From NCBI GenBank assembly GCA_019634595.1, contig JAHCBC010000001.1:496001-560000 (forward strand): a stretch of 64,000 bases of DNA, read 5' to 3'. The notes beneath the pieces are model-generated. The model was not told the origin of the DNA. It worked only from the letters and a program-made list of their open reading frames with translations, and made no database searches. Of this stretch, positions 7,409 through 18,592 are shown piece after piece. Position 1 is the stretch's first letter. Each line of letters starts with the position of its first letter. The DNA is from Akkermansiaceae bacterium. GTDB taxonomy: Bacteria; Verrucomicrobiota; Verrucomicrobiia; Verrucomicrobiales; Akkermansiaceae. Both the position numbers and the translations under genes were made by a program.

Positions 7409-10400
7409 TCATTGGGAGGTATCCTTTTCCCCGGCGGGTTGGTCACCGGCTTCGTTCGCTTCCTCCGCCTCGCGTTTGCGGCGCTTCTCGTCCTCGTCGT
7501 CCTCATCATCGTAGTTGCCGCCGTAGCCGATGATCTCGACACTGATGTCGGTGCCGATCTCTTCGGTGCTGATTGGCTCAGGGATGGTTTCCTGTGGAAG
7601 CTGGCTGTCAGTGGCGGCTGGCGGGGCTGGAGGAGTGGTGGCGGTGGTCAGCCCGCCCATGGAGGTGCTGACGGAGACGACGGCTGGCGTTCCCGTGGAG
7701 GTGCCGCCGGTGGAGATGTTGCCCGCATTGAGCACCTGGCTGGCGGAGATGTTCAGGTTGCCCGCGGAGCGGATGCCCGCGTCGCCCGCATCGACGAAGC
7801 CGTTCGGCGCGATGAGATCGACGTTACCCGGTTCCACCCCTGCGACGGTGGCGAGCACGCCAATGCCGCCGCCCGTCGCCAGACCGGCGAGGTCCGTCTG
7901 CACGGCCGCGGACTGCGGGTCGATGATCACGCGCGTTGGCGGGGCGGAGAGCACCGTCTTCGAGGAGGAGCCGGCGGCGATGTTGCCGTCGGACGACCAG
8001 ATGATCTCGTTGCCGCCACGGAGCGTGAAGATCCGGCCGATGCCGATGGAGATATCATCCTGCGCGAAGATGGAGATGTTCCCGCCGCTGGCGGTGATGA
8101 TGCCGGGAGGTGAGAGCGTGTTGCCCAGCGTGGAGTTGGCCATGGTGAGGCCGCCGCCAGGGCTGAGGATGTTGATGTTCCCGCCACTGGCGGTGCGGAT
8201 GTCCCGGGCGCGGGTGAGGATGTCACCCGGGGCGCGTGTCTCATCTTCCGCCAAGTCACCGAACAAGGTGTCGATCGCGGCGTAAGCGGTGTCGTAGTTA
8301 CCGGTTTCCGCATAGTTGCGCCCGGCGTCCCGCAGGATGAGCGAGAATACCTCGATGGCTTTCACCGCCTGTTGCTCGGGACTGAGGGCGGAGAAGTCCA
8401 GATCCGGATCGATTTCCTTGAGATACTCCGCACCTTCGGGCGTGCTGACGAACCGGTCGATGAACCGTCCGAGAGCGAGCGAAGAAGTGGACAGCGAGGA
8501 CGGCGTGGTGATGCCCGCCGCGACGAGAAGATCCGCGCCTTGGGCGGAAAGATAAGGATTCCGCACGTTGCCGATGCTGGTGATGCCGGCACCGGTGCCA
8601 TCGGCATTGTTGCCGCCGGTCCCGAGGTCGATGTTGCGGCCCGCGATGACCTGGAGGCTTCCCGGTCCGGAAATCTGGATGTCGCCCGCAGCGGGAACGC
8701 TGGTGTTGTTGAGGAGATTTCCCGTCCGTGTCGCTTCCACGCGGAGCAGGGAGTTCGCCTTGTTGGGCAGGATGTCACGGCCTGCCGAGACGATCGAGGT
8801 GTCTCCGGGCCTCACATTCTGGAGGTAGAGGGAGAGATCCTGCAGATCCAGCCCGGCATGGACGACGGCCGCCTTCGGCGAGTAAAGCGTGAGGCCGGAG
8901 ATGTCGCCTTTGTTGGCGTAGAGGCGCACCGGTTCCGGATCATTCCGGTGGAGGATGCCCGCCGCGTGGAGCGTCTGCTTGGTTTCGAGAACCTGGCCGA
9001 GGGTGGCGCCGGATTCACGGAACAGGCGGTTGACGAACTCCAGGAAAGAAGGGGTCGCTGTGCTGGTGGTCGATGCCGCGTTCGTGGTACCTACGAGCGT
9101 TTGGTAGGCGAAGGGGGTGGTGATGCCGGGGATGGCCGCCGGATCGGCGTCGGAGACGTTGATGACCGATGATCCCCAGGTGGTTTCACGGAGGCTGCCG
9201 GTCACGGTGACGCCGTTGGGCTGGAGGGCGTTGATCGAGCCGTCGGCGAGGATCTCCAGCGTGCCCGTCGGGGACGGTGCCAGGGTGATGTTGCCGACGA
9301 TGTTCACGTCTCCGCTCAGGGCATTGGCATAAAGGCTCGCCGGGAAGATGCCGGTGAAGATGGAGAACGGGGTGACGTTCGTCTCAGCGAGCCGTAGCCA
9401 TGGCTTTGATCCCGCGGCGGAACCGCTGTTGGTGAGGCTCAGTTTGTTCTCAAGCCAGGATTGCAGCAGCGGTCCTGCTCCGCCGGAACCTGACTGCGTT
9501 GCGGCGGTGCGGATGGTCACGTCACCACCGTAGGAAGTGATATCGACGGAGTTCGCCACATCGTAGGTGGAGAAGTAGGTCTTGTACCAGATGGAGTTTC
9601 CGAAGCCCTGCGGGAGGTGGAACACGTTGGCGACCGGCCCGATGAGGAGATCCCCGTTGGCGGAGACATCGAAGCTGCCTTTACCGAGGAAAAGGGTGGT
9701 GGGCAACTGGGTGTAGGATGAGGAAAGGCCCGCGGTGATGCTGTTCTGGGTGAGAACGGAGCGGGTGGCGTTGGTGAGGATCTGGTTACCTGCGGAAAGG
9801 GAGCCCTTGCCACGCTCGACGTAATAGATACCGCCGTCGATGTTGTTTCCGGCGGTCACCGTGACGTCACCACCGCCAAGCTCGACGAGTTTGGACGCGT
9901 CCGGGATGCCCTTTGGCATACGGCCGTTGGTGGCTGCCACCGCATCGACGTTGGAGACGTTGTTTCCGGCCACCAGGGTGACATCGCCACCGCCGAGGGT
10001 GCCGACGCCCTGGAAGAAGTTGCTGAAATCAACCCACCAGCCGGTGGAAATGTTTTCGGTGGGGACGTGGCGGCTGCCGACACCGAACTGGCCCGTGACC
10101 GGGTTGACGAAGCCTTTGCGGTAGAGCCAGTTGACCGGGAGCTGGAACTGGGAGTCCGCGACGAGCTGGCCCTGCGTGTTGCGGGTGAGGCGCTCGATGT
10201 TGCCGCCAGCCTCCAGCCGGACATGGCCGCCTGCCATGCTGAATAGCGCCGGGTAGGCCTGCTGGACCGCGCCGAGAAGCGAAGAAAGGCCCACGCTCTG
10301 GTTGCTGGCGCTGATGTTGGGAAGATCGAACGTGCCATCCAGCGTCGCATTCGTGACCCGGGTGCCTGCGCTGTAGATCGCGGCCAGTTGGTTCATGAGG

Positions 10401-13400
10401 CGGATGTCACGCCCGGCGTTGATGTCGATGTCACCGCTGCCGGTCCTGACGACCTGGTAGTGGGTGGGGATGATGGACTGCGTCCTGATGTCGGAACTGC
10501 CGGTGGCGGTGTTGGTTCCTGTCTTGCCGAGGATGAGGGAACCGGCATCCGCTCCGAGGGAGGAGAGGGCCAGGGTTTCGCGGTAGTCGGACGCGGACAG
10601 GTCGGAACCGGCGCTGAAACGGTAGCTCCACGACTGGTTGTTCACCGGCAGCAATCCGCTCGCGGTGGTCAGACGGGCTTCCCAGAGTGGCTGGCCGGAC
10701 GGAGCGGCCGCGAAGGGGGTGAAGCCGTCGCTGATGGAGTTGTGGAGGACGATGTTGCCCGCAGCCCGCAGTGTGAGGATGCCGGCGGCACCCTTCGCAC
10801 CGAAGCGGAAAGTCGAGAGATCCCAGTCGCTGGTGGTGGTCGTGGAGGTGCTGCCGAGCGTCAGGTCTCCGGTGCGGTTGATGATCTCCGCTCCGGGGGT
10901 GAGGACGAAGACGGATGCGAGATCCGGATTCCCGGCGAGCAGACGCGACATCATCGCGCTGTAGTTCGCGCTGGTGGTGCCTGCCGCGCCGAGGAATGAA
11001 ATGCCGTGGGCCTTGATGTCATTCTGTGTGCCGGTGGTGATGAGACCGCCGGAAGAGGTGAGATCATAGATGCGGTAGCCTTCGGCGACGATGCTGGAGG
11101 CACCGATGATGCTGCTGTTGATCGGATCGATCCTCAGATCGTTGAAGCCGCTGGTCTGTGGCGCACGGAGGTGGAGCTTGCCGCTGAATTTTCCGTTGTA
11201 GGCGCTCGTGCCGATTGTGGTCGCGTTGCCTTCGACCTTGGAGGCGACCGAAAGGTCGATGGTGGCCCCGGTGACCAGACGGAGGGTGCCGTCACCGGCG
11301 ACACCGTTCGCCTGTGATCCAGCCTCAAGCGTGACCTGCCCGCCCTTTCCGGCGCTGCTGAAGGTTTGGCCCGCGACGGTGATCTTCGAACCGTTGTCCA
11401 GCAGAAGGTCCCGATGTGCGGAGAGATGGATATTTCCGCCCGTGGTGCCGGACGCATCGATCGTTCCGGTGACGGTGATGGAGCCTTGGTCCGCGGAGAG
11501 CCTGAAGTCACGGGCGAGAACGTTGCCGTCGATGGTCACGTCCCCGTTGCGGATGCGGATGGTCTGGCCCTGCACCAGATCCGCCGCGGTGAGCAGGTCC
11601 GCCAATCCCGAGAGGCTGGCGAGGGAAGAGGTGTCGAGTTGGAAGGAGCCATGGTTCCCGCCATTGCCACCGCGTGCGCGGATGGCACCTCCGGAGATGA
11701 AGCTGCCGGTGGGATTGGAGATGGAAAGGGTGCCCGCATCCCCGCCGCCGGTTGGCGCGGAGAGATCCAGTCTTCCCGTTTCGGTGACGATGACATCACC
11801 CGTCGCTGACGAGAGGGTGATCTTGCCTGCATCGGTGTATTTGGTCTTGTTGCCGAAGGCGACACTGGTGCCGGAGACATTGAGATCCCCGCTCACCGTG
11901 ACGTCGCCCGTGAGGGCGCGGATGGCGAGCGAACCGCTGGGGAGGAAGATGGAACTGTCCGCGGTGACCGTGGTTCCGGAAAGGGTGAGGCTGGAACCCA
12001 GCCCCGCGGCGAGAAGGTCCGCCGAACCTCCGGTGGAGGCCAGCGACAGCACGCCGCCGGAGGTGATGGTGCGGTTGGCACCGGCCCCTCCGGTGAGGCG
12101 GGGGGTGAGGAGGTTCAGATCGCCCTGCGATTTCAATCCACCGGTTCCAGTTCCGGTGATGCCGCGCGAAGCCTGCAACGTCACGTCCGCATAGCGGTTG
12201 ATGGCGGACTCGCCGCTTCCGAGCGTGATGGTCTGCGCTTCGAGGATCAACGAGCCGGATGCCGTCGAGACCGGCCCGGCGCTGGCGTTGGAAAGGTTGG
12301 AGAGCGAAAGGTTCCGGGCGACGAGCCGGGCTGATCCCTCGCCGTGGTTGATGCCGCGGATTTCACCCGCACTGAGCGTCAGGTTCTCCAGGGCGGTGCC
12401 GCCGATGCTGCCGGTGCCGTAGAGATCGATCGAGGAATAGCTGACCAACGACAGCGACTTTGCATTCTGGAAAGCGAGGAGCGCATTGTCATCCAGGACC
12501 AGTCCCGGTGTGCCGGAGAGCGTTCCCGGGTTGTCCAGCAGCAGGCTGATGCGCTGGCTGGCGAAGGAATAGTCGGATGCCGTGAGGACGGCGGACTGCG
12601 ACAGGGAAAGTCCGGAGGAGGAATCCAGGGTGATGCTGCCGGCACGGATGGACACGTTGTCCCCGACCGTCAGGAGCGGTGAGGTGGTGGTCGTCACACC
12701 GGTGCGGATGGTGCCCGCTTTCCCGGAGGCGGCGCGGACGAGGGTTCCGTTGCCGGACAGGAGCAGCGTTTCCGGTGTGGTGACGTCGCCGGTGGAGGCG
12801 ATGGCGGAGCCGTCCGCGAGGGTGATGCCGTTGTTGGCGACAAGGATGATGTCACCCGCGGTGAGCGTGGAACCCGCGTTGTCCACGGTGATGTTGCCAC
12901 TGGTCACCGTGACGGTGGTGCCGGTGGTGGTACGGGTGCGGAGTCCGCCGATCAGCAGGCTTTCCGCGCCGAAGGCGGCGAGTGCGTCGGAATCGAGGGT
13001 GATCGTGCCGGGAACGGTGCCGGTTCCGGAACCGATGTGGGTATCGAGAACCGTGCTGATGTCGATCGCGGCACCGCGGCCGTCCGCTGAGAGCGAAACG
13101 ACGGAGCCTTTGAGATCCAGCGACTGGGATGCCTGGAAGAGCAGATACCCCGCATCCTTCGGCAGGTAGGGGCTGGGGATGTTGAGTTCCGCCGCGCGTT
13201 GCGGGAAGAAGGTGTTGGCGGAGTGGAGCTGATACAGCGCGCGGGCGCGGATGACTTCCTGGCTGGCGATCTCGAGCCGGGAGGGGAGGGTGGGGATTTC
13301 CCGCTCCGTGTTGAGGCTGCTGTAGCGGTAGCCGGAGACGATGCTGGACCGGTCAGGCAGCTCGATGGTGTTGAGGCCCCGGGCGGAGGACGGCGTCACA

Positions 13401-16400
13401 AGCACGGCTCCCGGGATGAGCGCGTAGCGCGCGGGGAGCAGGGTGTAGTAACCGGCGGGCAGGCTGGAACTTGCTGAAAGATAGATGCGGTCCCCGGCCT
13501 TGAGCGCGGAGTTGTTGTAGCCGGGGCCCTCGATCAGGTTCTGGTCGGACGCGGACGGATTGTAGTCCAGCACCGGAGCGTAGTCGAATTGGTAGTCCCG
13601 GATGACGGCGAAGGCACCCGACGAGGCGAGGATGTCGGTGATGCCACCGAGACCGGCGATGAAGCGGTCCGCGTAGAGATCACCGCCGCCGGTGAGGTCG
13701 ATGGTGGAACCTTCCGCGGTGATGATGTTGCGGGCGGAAAGGGAGATGGACTTTTCGGGCGGGCCTGAGGCGGTGATGTCGATGCCGCGGGGATCGATCC
13801 AGTTTTCCCCGTCCGTGGTGATGCCGTAGGGAAGGAGGAGTGCCTTGCCGGTGGTGGGATCGACTGCGGATACGGACGTGACACTGCCCGAACCGAGGGT
13901 GAGCGAGGTGGTGACGGGGAAGGCTTTCAGGTTGCCCGCGATGAGATCAACGGGAGCCGTTCCGGTGCCATCCCACCCAAGGTGGATGGAGCCGAACGGG
14001 GCGCGGAGCGTTCCGGACTGGTTGATGACGGAGGCGTAGATGCCGAGCGTGCCACCGGCGGAGTAAGGGAGTGGCCTGTTTCCGGAGGCCTGGATGTTGA
14101 TGGTGCCTTGGCCGGCCGGGGAATCATAGGCGATGAACGACAGTGAGGTGGCGGAAACGGGATACACCTGCCCGGCTCGGAGGTCGATGTTCCCGGTCAC
14201 ATGGACGGTGCCATTTCCACGAATGTCGCCACCGTCGGCAGCGAGGAGAAGGTGCCCGGTGTTCTGGAGCGAGAGGGAGCCGATGTCGATGAGCTTCGCC
14301 TGGATGCGCAGATCCCCGGAACCATAGGTGGGTGCGAAGGGAGTGGCGTAGGGGCTGGTGACCTCCGCAGGCAGGGTGGGTGGGGTGAAGTCCCTGCCGA
14401 TGATGATGTGGGAGGCGCTGAGATTGACCTGGGCGTTGGAGTGGATGAACCCGTCACCGCCCAACCGGATGCTGCCGCGGGCGTTGATGTCCACCGGACC
14501 GCTGAAGGAGGTCACACCTCCCAGTTGCAGGGAGTCGAAGCCTCCGTTGTGGAAGGTGTCCGCGGTGAAACGTCCGCCGCTGCCGATGTTGGTGCCGATG
14601 GCTCCGGTGGAGTCAGGCAGGGACGGGGAGATCAGGGAGCCGGACTGCGTGACGGTGAGCCGGACGGTGGTCGGGGGGATTTCCCCGCCGGGCGTGGTGA
14701 ATACGTCGGATGAAACCGTGAGGGTCCCGCCCAGCGCGGTGGAGCCACCCGCGTGCGCCAGCAGGGTCGCATCGGAAGCGAGGAGCTGTCCGCCGCGGAG
14801 GGTGATGTGCCCTCCGTTGCTGTCGATGACGACGGGGTTGGAAGGCAGTTGCGCGTAGCCCGACTGCGACCAGCCGAGGCTGATGGATGGGGAAAGATCG
14901 TACAGTGTCTCCAGGTCCAGCGAGTCGGAGGTTCCGGACACGTCCAGGACCGCGCCCTCCGCCGCGGCGATGTTGCCACCGACGGTGATGTTCCCGCCGT
15001 CCAGCACGCGGCCGGTGCGGCGGTCCAGAGGATCGGGCAGGAGGACGGTGGCACCGGCGGCGGAGATGATGGCCTTCGAACCGATGTAAGTCGTGATGAG
15101 TGGCTGGGATGGATCTCCGAGCGCGGCGGCGGTGTTGGCGTTTCCGGCGATGTTGATGTTGCCACCCGGGGCGATGAGCGAACCGAGGATGGCGACGGTG
15201 TTGCCCGTTACGCTGATCGCGCCACCGGCTTCCGTGCGGATGACGGAGTTCTCGCTGACGACGACATCACCGGTGTTCGCTCCCACTCCCGGGGCGGTGA
15301 GGTTGATGGTCGCCGCAGGCCGGACACCCGGCAGGTTTTCGAATACCTCCAGCGAGAAGGAGAGATCTCCCGGCGGGCCTTTGACCAAGGAAAGCGATTT
15401 GACGATGGGAGCAACCACCGTATCCGCTGCCACGAGCAGGGCCGGGTTGGATCCGGTGCCAGCGATGCCCGTCACGGTGAACGTGCCGAATCCTCCTTCG
15501 TTGAAAAACTCGGGCTGCAGAAGCAGGGTTTCCGGCGTGGTGCTGGTGCCGCCGATCTGCACCGCCTGGCCCTGGATGGTGAGGGAACCTGCCTTCGCAC
15601 CGGAGTAGCCGCGAAGGGAGGCACCGAGATTCAGCGTGCCGCCGAGCACGCCGCGCTGGTTGTCGCTGATGTCCTGTCCGGTGCGGATGGTGATCTGCCC
15701 GGCGTTGCCGAACTTCCCGGTGCCGCCGGAACCCATCGCGTAGCCGCCGGAGACGTCGATGACCGATCCTCCCGCAAGGTCGGCGGAGTAGGCGCGGATG
15801 CTGATGCTGCCGCCATTGGGAAGAGCAGGAACCGATGGGGAAATCCGTGCATCGCTGATGAGGCCTGCCGTCGAGAGAAACGCATCCGAACCCAGGGTGA
15901 AAGTACCGAGACCGGGATTCACCGGCAGCAGCGTGCCATCCGTGATCAGGGAGCTGCGGTAGGGGGAGATGTTATGGACGTTGAACGAAAGAGATCCACC
16001 CGCCGCGGTGATACCGCCCTGGACGTCGATGTTGGAGGAAGTGAGCGTGAGGGAACCCCGCGGGCCGAGATTCAGGTGGGTGCCTGCGGCGACAAGGATG
16101 TCCCCTTCAGGATTGGAGATGTTGAAGGATCCGAATCCCGATTCCGAAATGAACTTCTGTGAGAGATGGACGGTGGAAGATCGTTCGCCCGGGAGTGCCT
16201 CCGGATTTCCTGAGGAATCGGTAGAGAATGCGGGAACCGGAGTCTGGTCGGTCTCCTCGCCGAAGATGATGGAAGGTGGCGTGGGGTAGTGGACGAATGG
16301 CGCGTTGTTGACGAGCGTCTGGCCTTGGAAAAGGAGCGAAAGGCTGGCGGCGGGCGGGAGGTTGCTGGAGACCGGGGAGTTGTTGATCTGGGTTTCCCCG

Positions 16401-18592
16401 GCGATGGTGCGGCCGATGAGCGCTCCATCGATGGCCATGGAGGGGGCGGTGATGGTCAGCTTTCCACCGGCGGAACCCTGCGTGTAGCTCTGCTGGTAGC
16501 GGGATGTGCCCGGGATGACGCCGGTGCCGAAACTCTCAGTGACACCCCATGCCTTGTGAGTGACGGTCACCCGTGAGCCGAAGATCCCGGTGTAGACCTC
16601 GCCCGGAAGGGCATCCGCGATGTCGACCAACCGGTTGCCGCTGATGAGCTGCGTGGTTTCCACATAGCCTCCGGCAAAGTTCGTCCAGCCTCCGGACACG
16701 TCGATGGCGGAGCCGTCCTGGATGACGACCGAACTGCCTGCGGAAAGATTCAGGGTGCCGCCCGCGGTGGTGAGTTGTCCGACATTCCGCTGGACCAGTC
16801 CGACATATCCCGTGAGGTCGGCGAGAGGTGTTCCCACCCAGAAGCGTCCCTCGTATTCGCCGCTCCGGCCGAGATCGACGGTGATGGTCTGGCCACGGAG
16901 TTCCCCATCCCGTTGGAGAGGGGCGACCGCGAGTTCGGACCCACGTAGCTCCAGGGTGATGAGATTCTGGGTGACGGAGGCCGTGGCATCCACCGTTCCG
17001 GCAAGGTTGATGAGGGATCCCTCATCGAGATAAACCTGCCCGTTCGTCGTCACGAACGACGAGGAAGGCTGGGTGCCGGAGGGGATGTAGTTCCACTCCC
17101 CTGCGAGGACGTTGGCGATGGCGTTCGGAGCCAGTATGGTGGCGTCTTTTCCAAGATGGACCGTCTTGCCCTGGAGATTGATCTGGGAGCGGAGCGCGAG
17201 TTCCGTGCCGATGACGGTCTCCTCCTTGTCGGTTTCCGGCAGGATGCGGGTGACGCTGTTTTCGCCGAGGGTCACGGAACCGGCGGCTCGGAAAAGGAAT
17301 GGGCTGCCCGGGGTAGGGCTGGACGCATCATAAGCCGGGTTGGATGCGGCATTGTAGTTCGCGAGCAGATCGATCCTGCCGTTGAGGGAGACGGAGGTGG
17401 AGGAATCGATGATGCCGTTCTGGACGACGGATTTCCCGGTGATGATGGTGGACGCGCGGGCGATTTCGATGAGGCCGTTGTTCGTGGCGCTGCCAGCGTA
17501 AGGGGAAAGGGCGGAGGCAGGATCGGTCACGGCGCCGACATAGACATCCAGTCCACGGAGCGACGGGTCCGTGCTGGCATGAGCGGCGACGCCCACCTGG
17601 AGGCCCGCCGCGAGGATGACCTGCCCGTTGGGGGAGGTGAGGGTGCCGTTGTTGGTGACATTCGCCCCCACCAGTGCAATGCGGCCGCCATTGCCATCCG
17701 CGGAGACGGGTGTGGAAATGCGCGCCCCTGCCTGCACGGTGACGTCACCGAGCTTTCCGGAGTAGCCCAGTCCGTTGAAAAGGAACTCCTGTGATGGATT
17801 GTTCAGCAGGCCCCGCGCCACCAGGTTGTCATTGATGGGCAGGGAGGAGGCCGTGAGGTTGTTGACGTTGATCTGTGACGAGCCGCCGAAGATGATGCCG
17901 TTGGGGTTGATGATGTACACCTGCCCCTCCGCCTTGATCTGGCCGAGGATCTGGGTTGGGTTCGCACTCGGGTCGTTGATCTTGTTGAAGGCGATCCATT
18001 GGGATGCGGCGGAACCTCCGGCGGACTGGTCGAAGCTGAGGGTGGTGTCCTTTCCGACGTTGAAAGTCTGCCAGGTGAGGAGTGCCTGCTGGGCGGTCTG
18101 GCGGACGGTGACGGTGGAGAGTCCGTTTTCGATGGCCTGCGTGGGAAGCTCCGCTCCCTGCCAGGTGGTGGCTCCCGGAGTGGCTCCGGTGATGGGCTGG
18201 AGGCCGCCGGGGGTCAGCCCGTTGGGAACGTCGGGGAGGGTCTGCGAGGGATTGGCAGGGTTCGGTCCTGCGTTGTTCCCTGCCGCCGCTGCTGCGCGCG
18301 CCGCGTCCTGGAGCGCTTTCGCCGCGCCAACGGCTTCGCGCGTGCGGGAAAGTGCCTGGAGGGCGCTGTCACGGGCCGCGTCACTGGCGGTCGGAGTGGC
18401 ACCCCCGGCCGGAGCCGTGGGCTGTGGGTTGGACGGGGTGGAACCGGCGGCTCCCGGCGCTCCTCCGAAGATGGCCGCATCCGCGATGCCCGCTCCGGAA
18501 ATGAAGATCGCGAATCCCGCGACGACCGGCACACCATAGCGGATGGTGCCGGAAAGGAAGGGGAAGCGGTAAAAGTGGCGCTTGGGCTTCAT
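7409..18592 (-). CDS. Giant FHA-family exoprotein (TpsA) with DUF3739-type C-terminal region
   Basis: A 3727-residue secreted protein, by far the largest here. An extended signal peptide (residues 1-39, charged start then VPVVAGFAIFISGAGIADA) is followed by an Ala/Pro-rich linker and the TPS domain (about 150-300), which shows the hallmark NPNGI at 229-233 and recognises the TpsB partner. The rest is thousands of residues of short Gly/Ser/Thr/Leu beta-strand repeats (typical GxITLxA.GNI), as in right-handed beta-helix adhesins. The late segment around SYGGDVTIRTAA, SLYANALSGDVNIVGNI and LYSPKAAVVHAGLDLQDLSL fits the DUF3739 region found in Ton-linked FHA proteins such as Pseudomonas PdtA. The C-terminus is highly charged (DDEDDEDEKRRKREAEE). 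It is the last gene of the operon and overlaps the PPIase gene by 4 nt. Function is probably adhesion or cell-surface binding. Confidence 0.9.
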   Translation of the reverse strand: MKPKRHFYRFPFLSGTIRYGVPVVAGFAIFISGAGIADAAIFGGAPGAAGSTPSNPQPTAPAGGATPTASDAARDSALQALSRTREAVGAAKALQDAARAAAAAGNNAGPNPANPSQTLPDVPNGLTPGGLQPITGATPGATTWQGAELPTQAIENGLSTVTVRQTAQQALLTWQTFNVGKDTTLSFDQSAGGSAASQWIAFNKINDPSANPTQILGQIKAEGQVYIINPNGIIFGGSSQINVNNLTASSLPINDNLVARGLLNNPSQEFLFNGLGYSGKLGDVTVQAGARISTPVSADGNGGRIALVGANVTNNGTLTSPNGQVILAAGLQVGVAAHASTDPSLRGLDVYVGAVTDPASALSPYAGSATNNGLIEIARASTIITGKSVVQNGIIDSSTSVSLNGRIDLLANYNAASNPAYDASSPTPGSPFLFRAAGSVTLGENSVTRILPETDKEETVIGTELALRSQINLQGKTVHLGKDATILAPNAIANVLAGEWNYIPSGTQPSSSFVTTNGQVYLDEGSLINLAGTVDATASVTQNLITLELRGSELAVAPLQRDGELRGQTITVDLGRSGEYEGRFWVGTPLADLTGYVGLVQRNVGQLTTAGGTLNLSAGSSVVIQDGSAIDVSGGWTNFAGGYVETTQLISGNRLVDIADALPGEVYTGIFGSRVTVTHKAWGVTESFGTGVIPGTSRYQQSYTQGSAGGKLTITAPSMAIDGALIGRTIAGETQINNSPVSSNLPPAASLSLLFQGQTLVNNAPFVHYPTPPSIIFGEETDQTPVPAFSTDSSGNPEALPGERSSTVHLSQKFISESGFGSFNISNPEGDILVAAGTHLNLGPRGSLTLTSSNIDVQGGITAAGGSLSFNVHNISPYRSSLITDGTLLPVNPGLGTFTLGSDAFLSTAGLISDARISPSVPALPNGGSISIRAYSADLAGGSVIDVSGGYAMGSGGTGKFGNAGQITIRTGQDISDNQRGVLGGTLNLGASLRGYSGAKAGSLTIQGQAVQIGGTSTTPETLLLQPEFFNEGGFGTFTVTGIAGTGSNPALLVAADTVVAPIVKSLSLVKGPPGDLSFSLEVFENLPGVRPAATINLTAPGVGANTGDVVVSENSVIRTEAGGAISVTGNTVAILGSLIAPGGNINIAGNANTAAALGDPSQPLITTYIGSKAIISAAGATVLLPDPLDRRTGRVLDGGNITVGGNIAAAEGAVLDVSGTSDSLDLETLYDLSPSISLGWSQSGYAQLPSNPVVIDSNGGHITLRGGQLLASDATLLAHAGGSTALGGTLTVSSDVFTTPGGEIPPTTVRLTVTQSGSLISPSLPDSTGAIGTNIGSGGRFTADTFHNGGFDSLQLGGVTSFSGPVDINARGSIRLGGDGFIHSNAQVNLSASHIIIGRDFTPPTLPAEVTSPYATPFAPTYGSGDLRIQAKLIDIGSLSLQNTGHLLLAADGGDIRGNGTVHVTGNIDLRAGQVYPVSATSLSFIAYDSPAGQGTINIQASGNRPLPYSAGGTLGIYASVINQSGTLRAPFGSIHLGWDGTGTAPVDLIAGNLKAFPVTTSLTLGSGSVTSVSAVDPTTGKALLLPYGITTDGENWIDPRGIDITASGPPEKSISLSARNIITAEGSTIDLTGGGDLYADRFIAGLGGITDILASSGAFAVIRDYQFDYAPVLDYNPSASDQNLIEGPGYNNSALKAGDRIYLSASSSLPAGYYTLLPARYALIPGAVLVTPSSARGLNTIELPDRSSIVSGYRYSSLNTEREIPTLPSRLEIASQEVIRARALYQLHSANTFFPQRAAELNIPSPYLPKDAGYLLFQASQSLDLKGSVVSLSADGRGAAIDISTVLDTHIGSGTGTVPGTITLDSDALAAFGAESLLIGGLRTRTTTGTTVTVTSGNITVDNAGSTLTAGDIILVANNGITLADGSAIASTGDVTTPETLLLSGNGTLVRAASGKAGTIRTGVTTTTSPLLTVGDNVSIRAGSITLDSSSGLSLSQSAVLTASDYSFASQRISLLLDNPGTLSGTPGLVLDDNALLAFQNAKSLSLVSYSSIDLYGTGSIGGTALENLTLSAGEIRGINHGEGSARLVARNLSLSNLSNASAGPVSTASGSLILEAQTITLGSGESAINRYADVTLQASRGITGTGTGGLKSQGDLNLLTPRLTGGAGANRTITSGGVLSLASTGGSADLLAAGLGSSLTLSGTTVTADSSIFLPSGSLAIRALTGDVTVSGDLNVSGTSVAFGNKTKYTDAGKITLSSATGDVIVTETGRLDLSAPTGGGDAGTLSISNPTGSFISGGAIRARGGNGGNHGSFQLDTSSLASLSGLADLLTAADLVQGQTIRIRNGDVTIDGNVLARDFRLSADQGSITVTGTIDASGTTGGNIHLSAHRDLLLDNGSKITVAGQTFSSAGKGGQVTLEAGSQANGVAGDGTLRLVTGATIDLSVASKVEGNATTIGTSAYNGKFSGKLHLRAPQTSGFNDLRIDPINSSIIGASSIVAEGYRIYDLTSSGGLITTGTQNDIKAHGISFLGAAGTTSANYSAMMSRLLAGNPDLASVFVLTPGAEIINRTGDLTLGSTSTTTTSDWDLSTFRFGAKGAAGILTLRAAGNIVLHNSISDGFTPFAAAPSGQPLWEARLTTASGLLPVNNQSWSYRFSAGSDLSASDYRETLALSSLGADAGSLILGKTGTNTATGSSDIRTQSIIPTHYQVVRTGSGDIDINAGRDIRLMNQLAAIYSAGTRVTNATLDGTFDLPNISASNQSVGLSSLLGAVQQAYPALFSMAGGHVRLEAGGNIERLTRNTQGQLVADSQFQLPVNWLYRKGFVNPVTGQFGVGSRHVPTENISTGWWVDFSNFFQGVGTLGGGDVTLVAGNNVSNVDAVAATNGRMPKGIPDASKLVELGGGDVTVTAGNNIDGGIYYVERGKGSLSAGNQILTNATRSVLTQNSITAGLSSSYTQLPTTLFLGKGSFDVSANGDLLIGPVANVFHLPQGFGNSIWYKTYFSTYDVANSVDITSYGGDVTIRTAATQSGSGGAGPLLQSWLENKLSLTNSGSAAGSKPWLRLAETNVTPFSIFTGIFPASLYANALSGDVNIVGNITLAPSPTGTLEILADGSINALQPNGVTVTGSLRETTWGSSVINVSDADPAAIPGITTPFAYQTLVGTTNAASTTSTATPSFLEFVNRLFRESGATLGQVLETKQTLHAAGILHRNDPEPVRLYANKGDISGLTLYSPKAAVVHAGLDLQDLSLYLQNVRPGDTSIVSAGRDILPNKANSLLRVEATRTGNLLNNTSVPAAGDIQISGPGSLQVIAGRNIDLGTGGNNADGTGAGITSIGNVRNPYLSAQGADLLVAAGITTPSSLSTSSLALGRFIDRFVSTPEGAEYLKEIDPDLDFSALSPEQQAVKAIEVFSLILRDAGRNYAETGNYDTAYAAIDTLFGDLAEDETRAPGDILTRARDIRTASGGNINILSPGGGLTMANSTLGNTLSPPGIITASGGNISIFAQDDISIGIGRIFTLRGGNEIIWSSDGNIAAGSSSKTVLSAPPTRVIIDPQSAAVQTDLAGLATGGGIGVLATVAGVEPGNVDLIAPNGFVDAGDAGIRSAGNLNISASQVLNAGNISTGGTSTGTPAVVSVSTSMGGLTTATTPPAPPAATDSQLPQETIPEPISTEEIGTDISVEIIGYGGNYDDEDDEDEKRRKREAEEANEAGDQPAGEKDTSQ

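Noticed and set aside
14753..16162. 469-codon plus-strand open frame inside the giant exoprotein region
   Set aside because: Composition is Arg/Gly/Asp/Ala-rich without motifs and lies opposite an unbroken 11-kb frame with a signal peptide and TPS domain.
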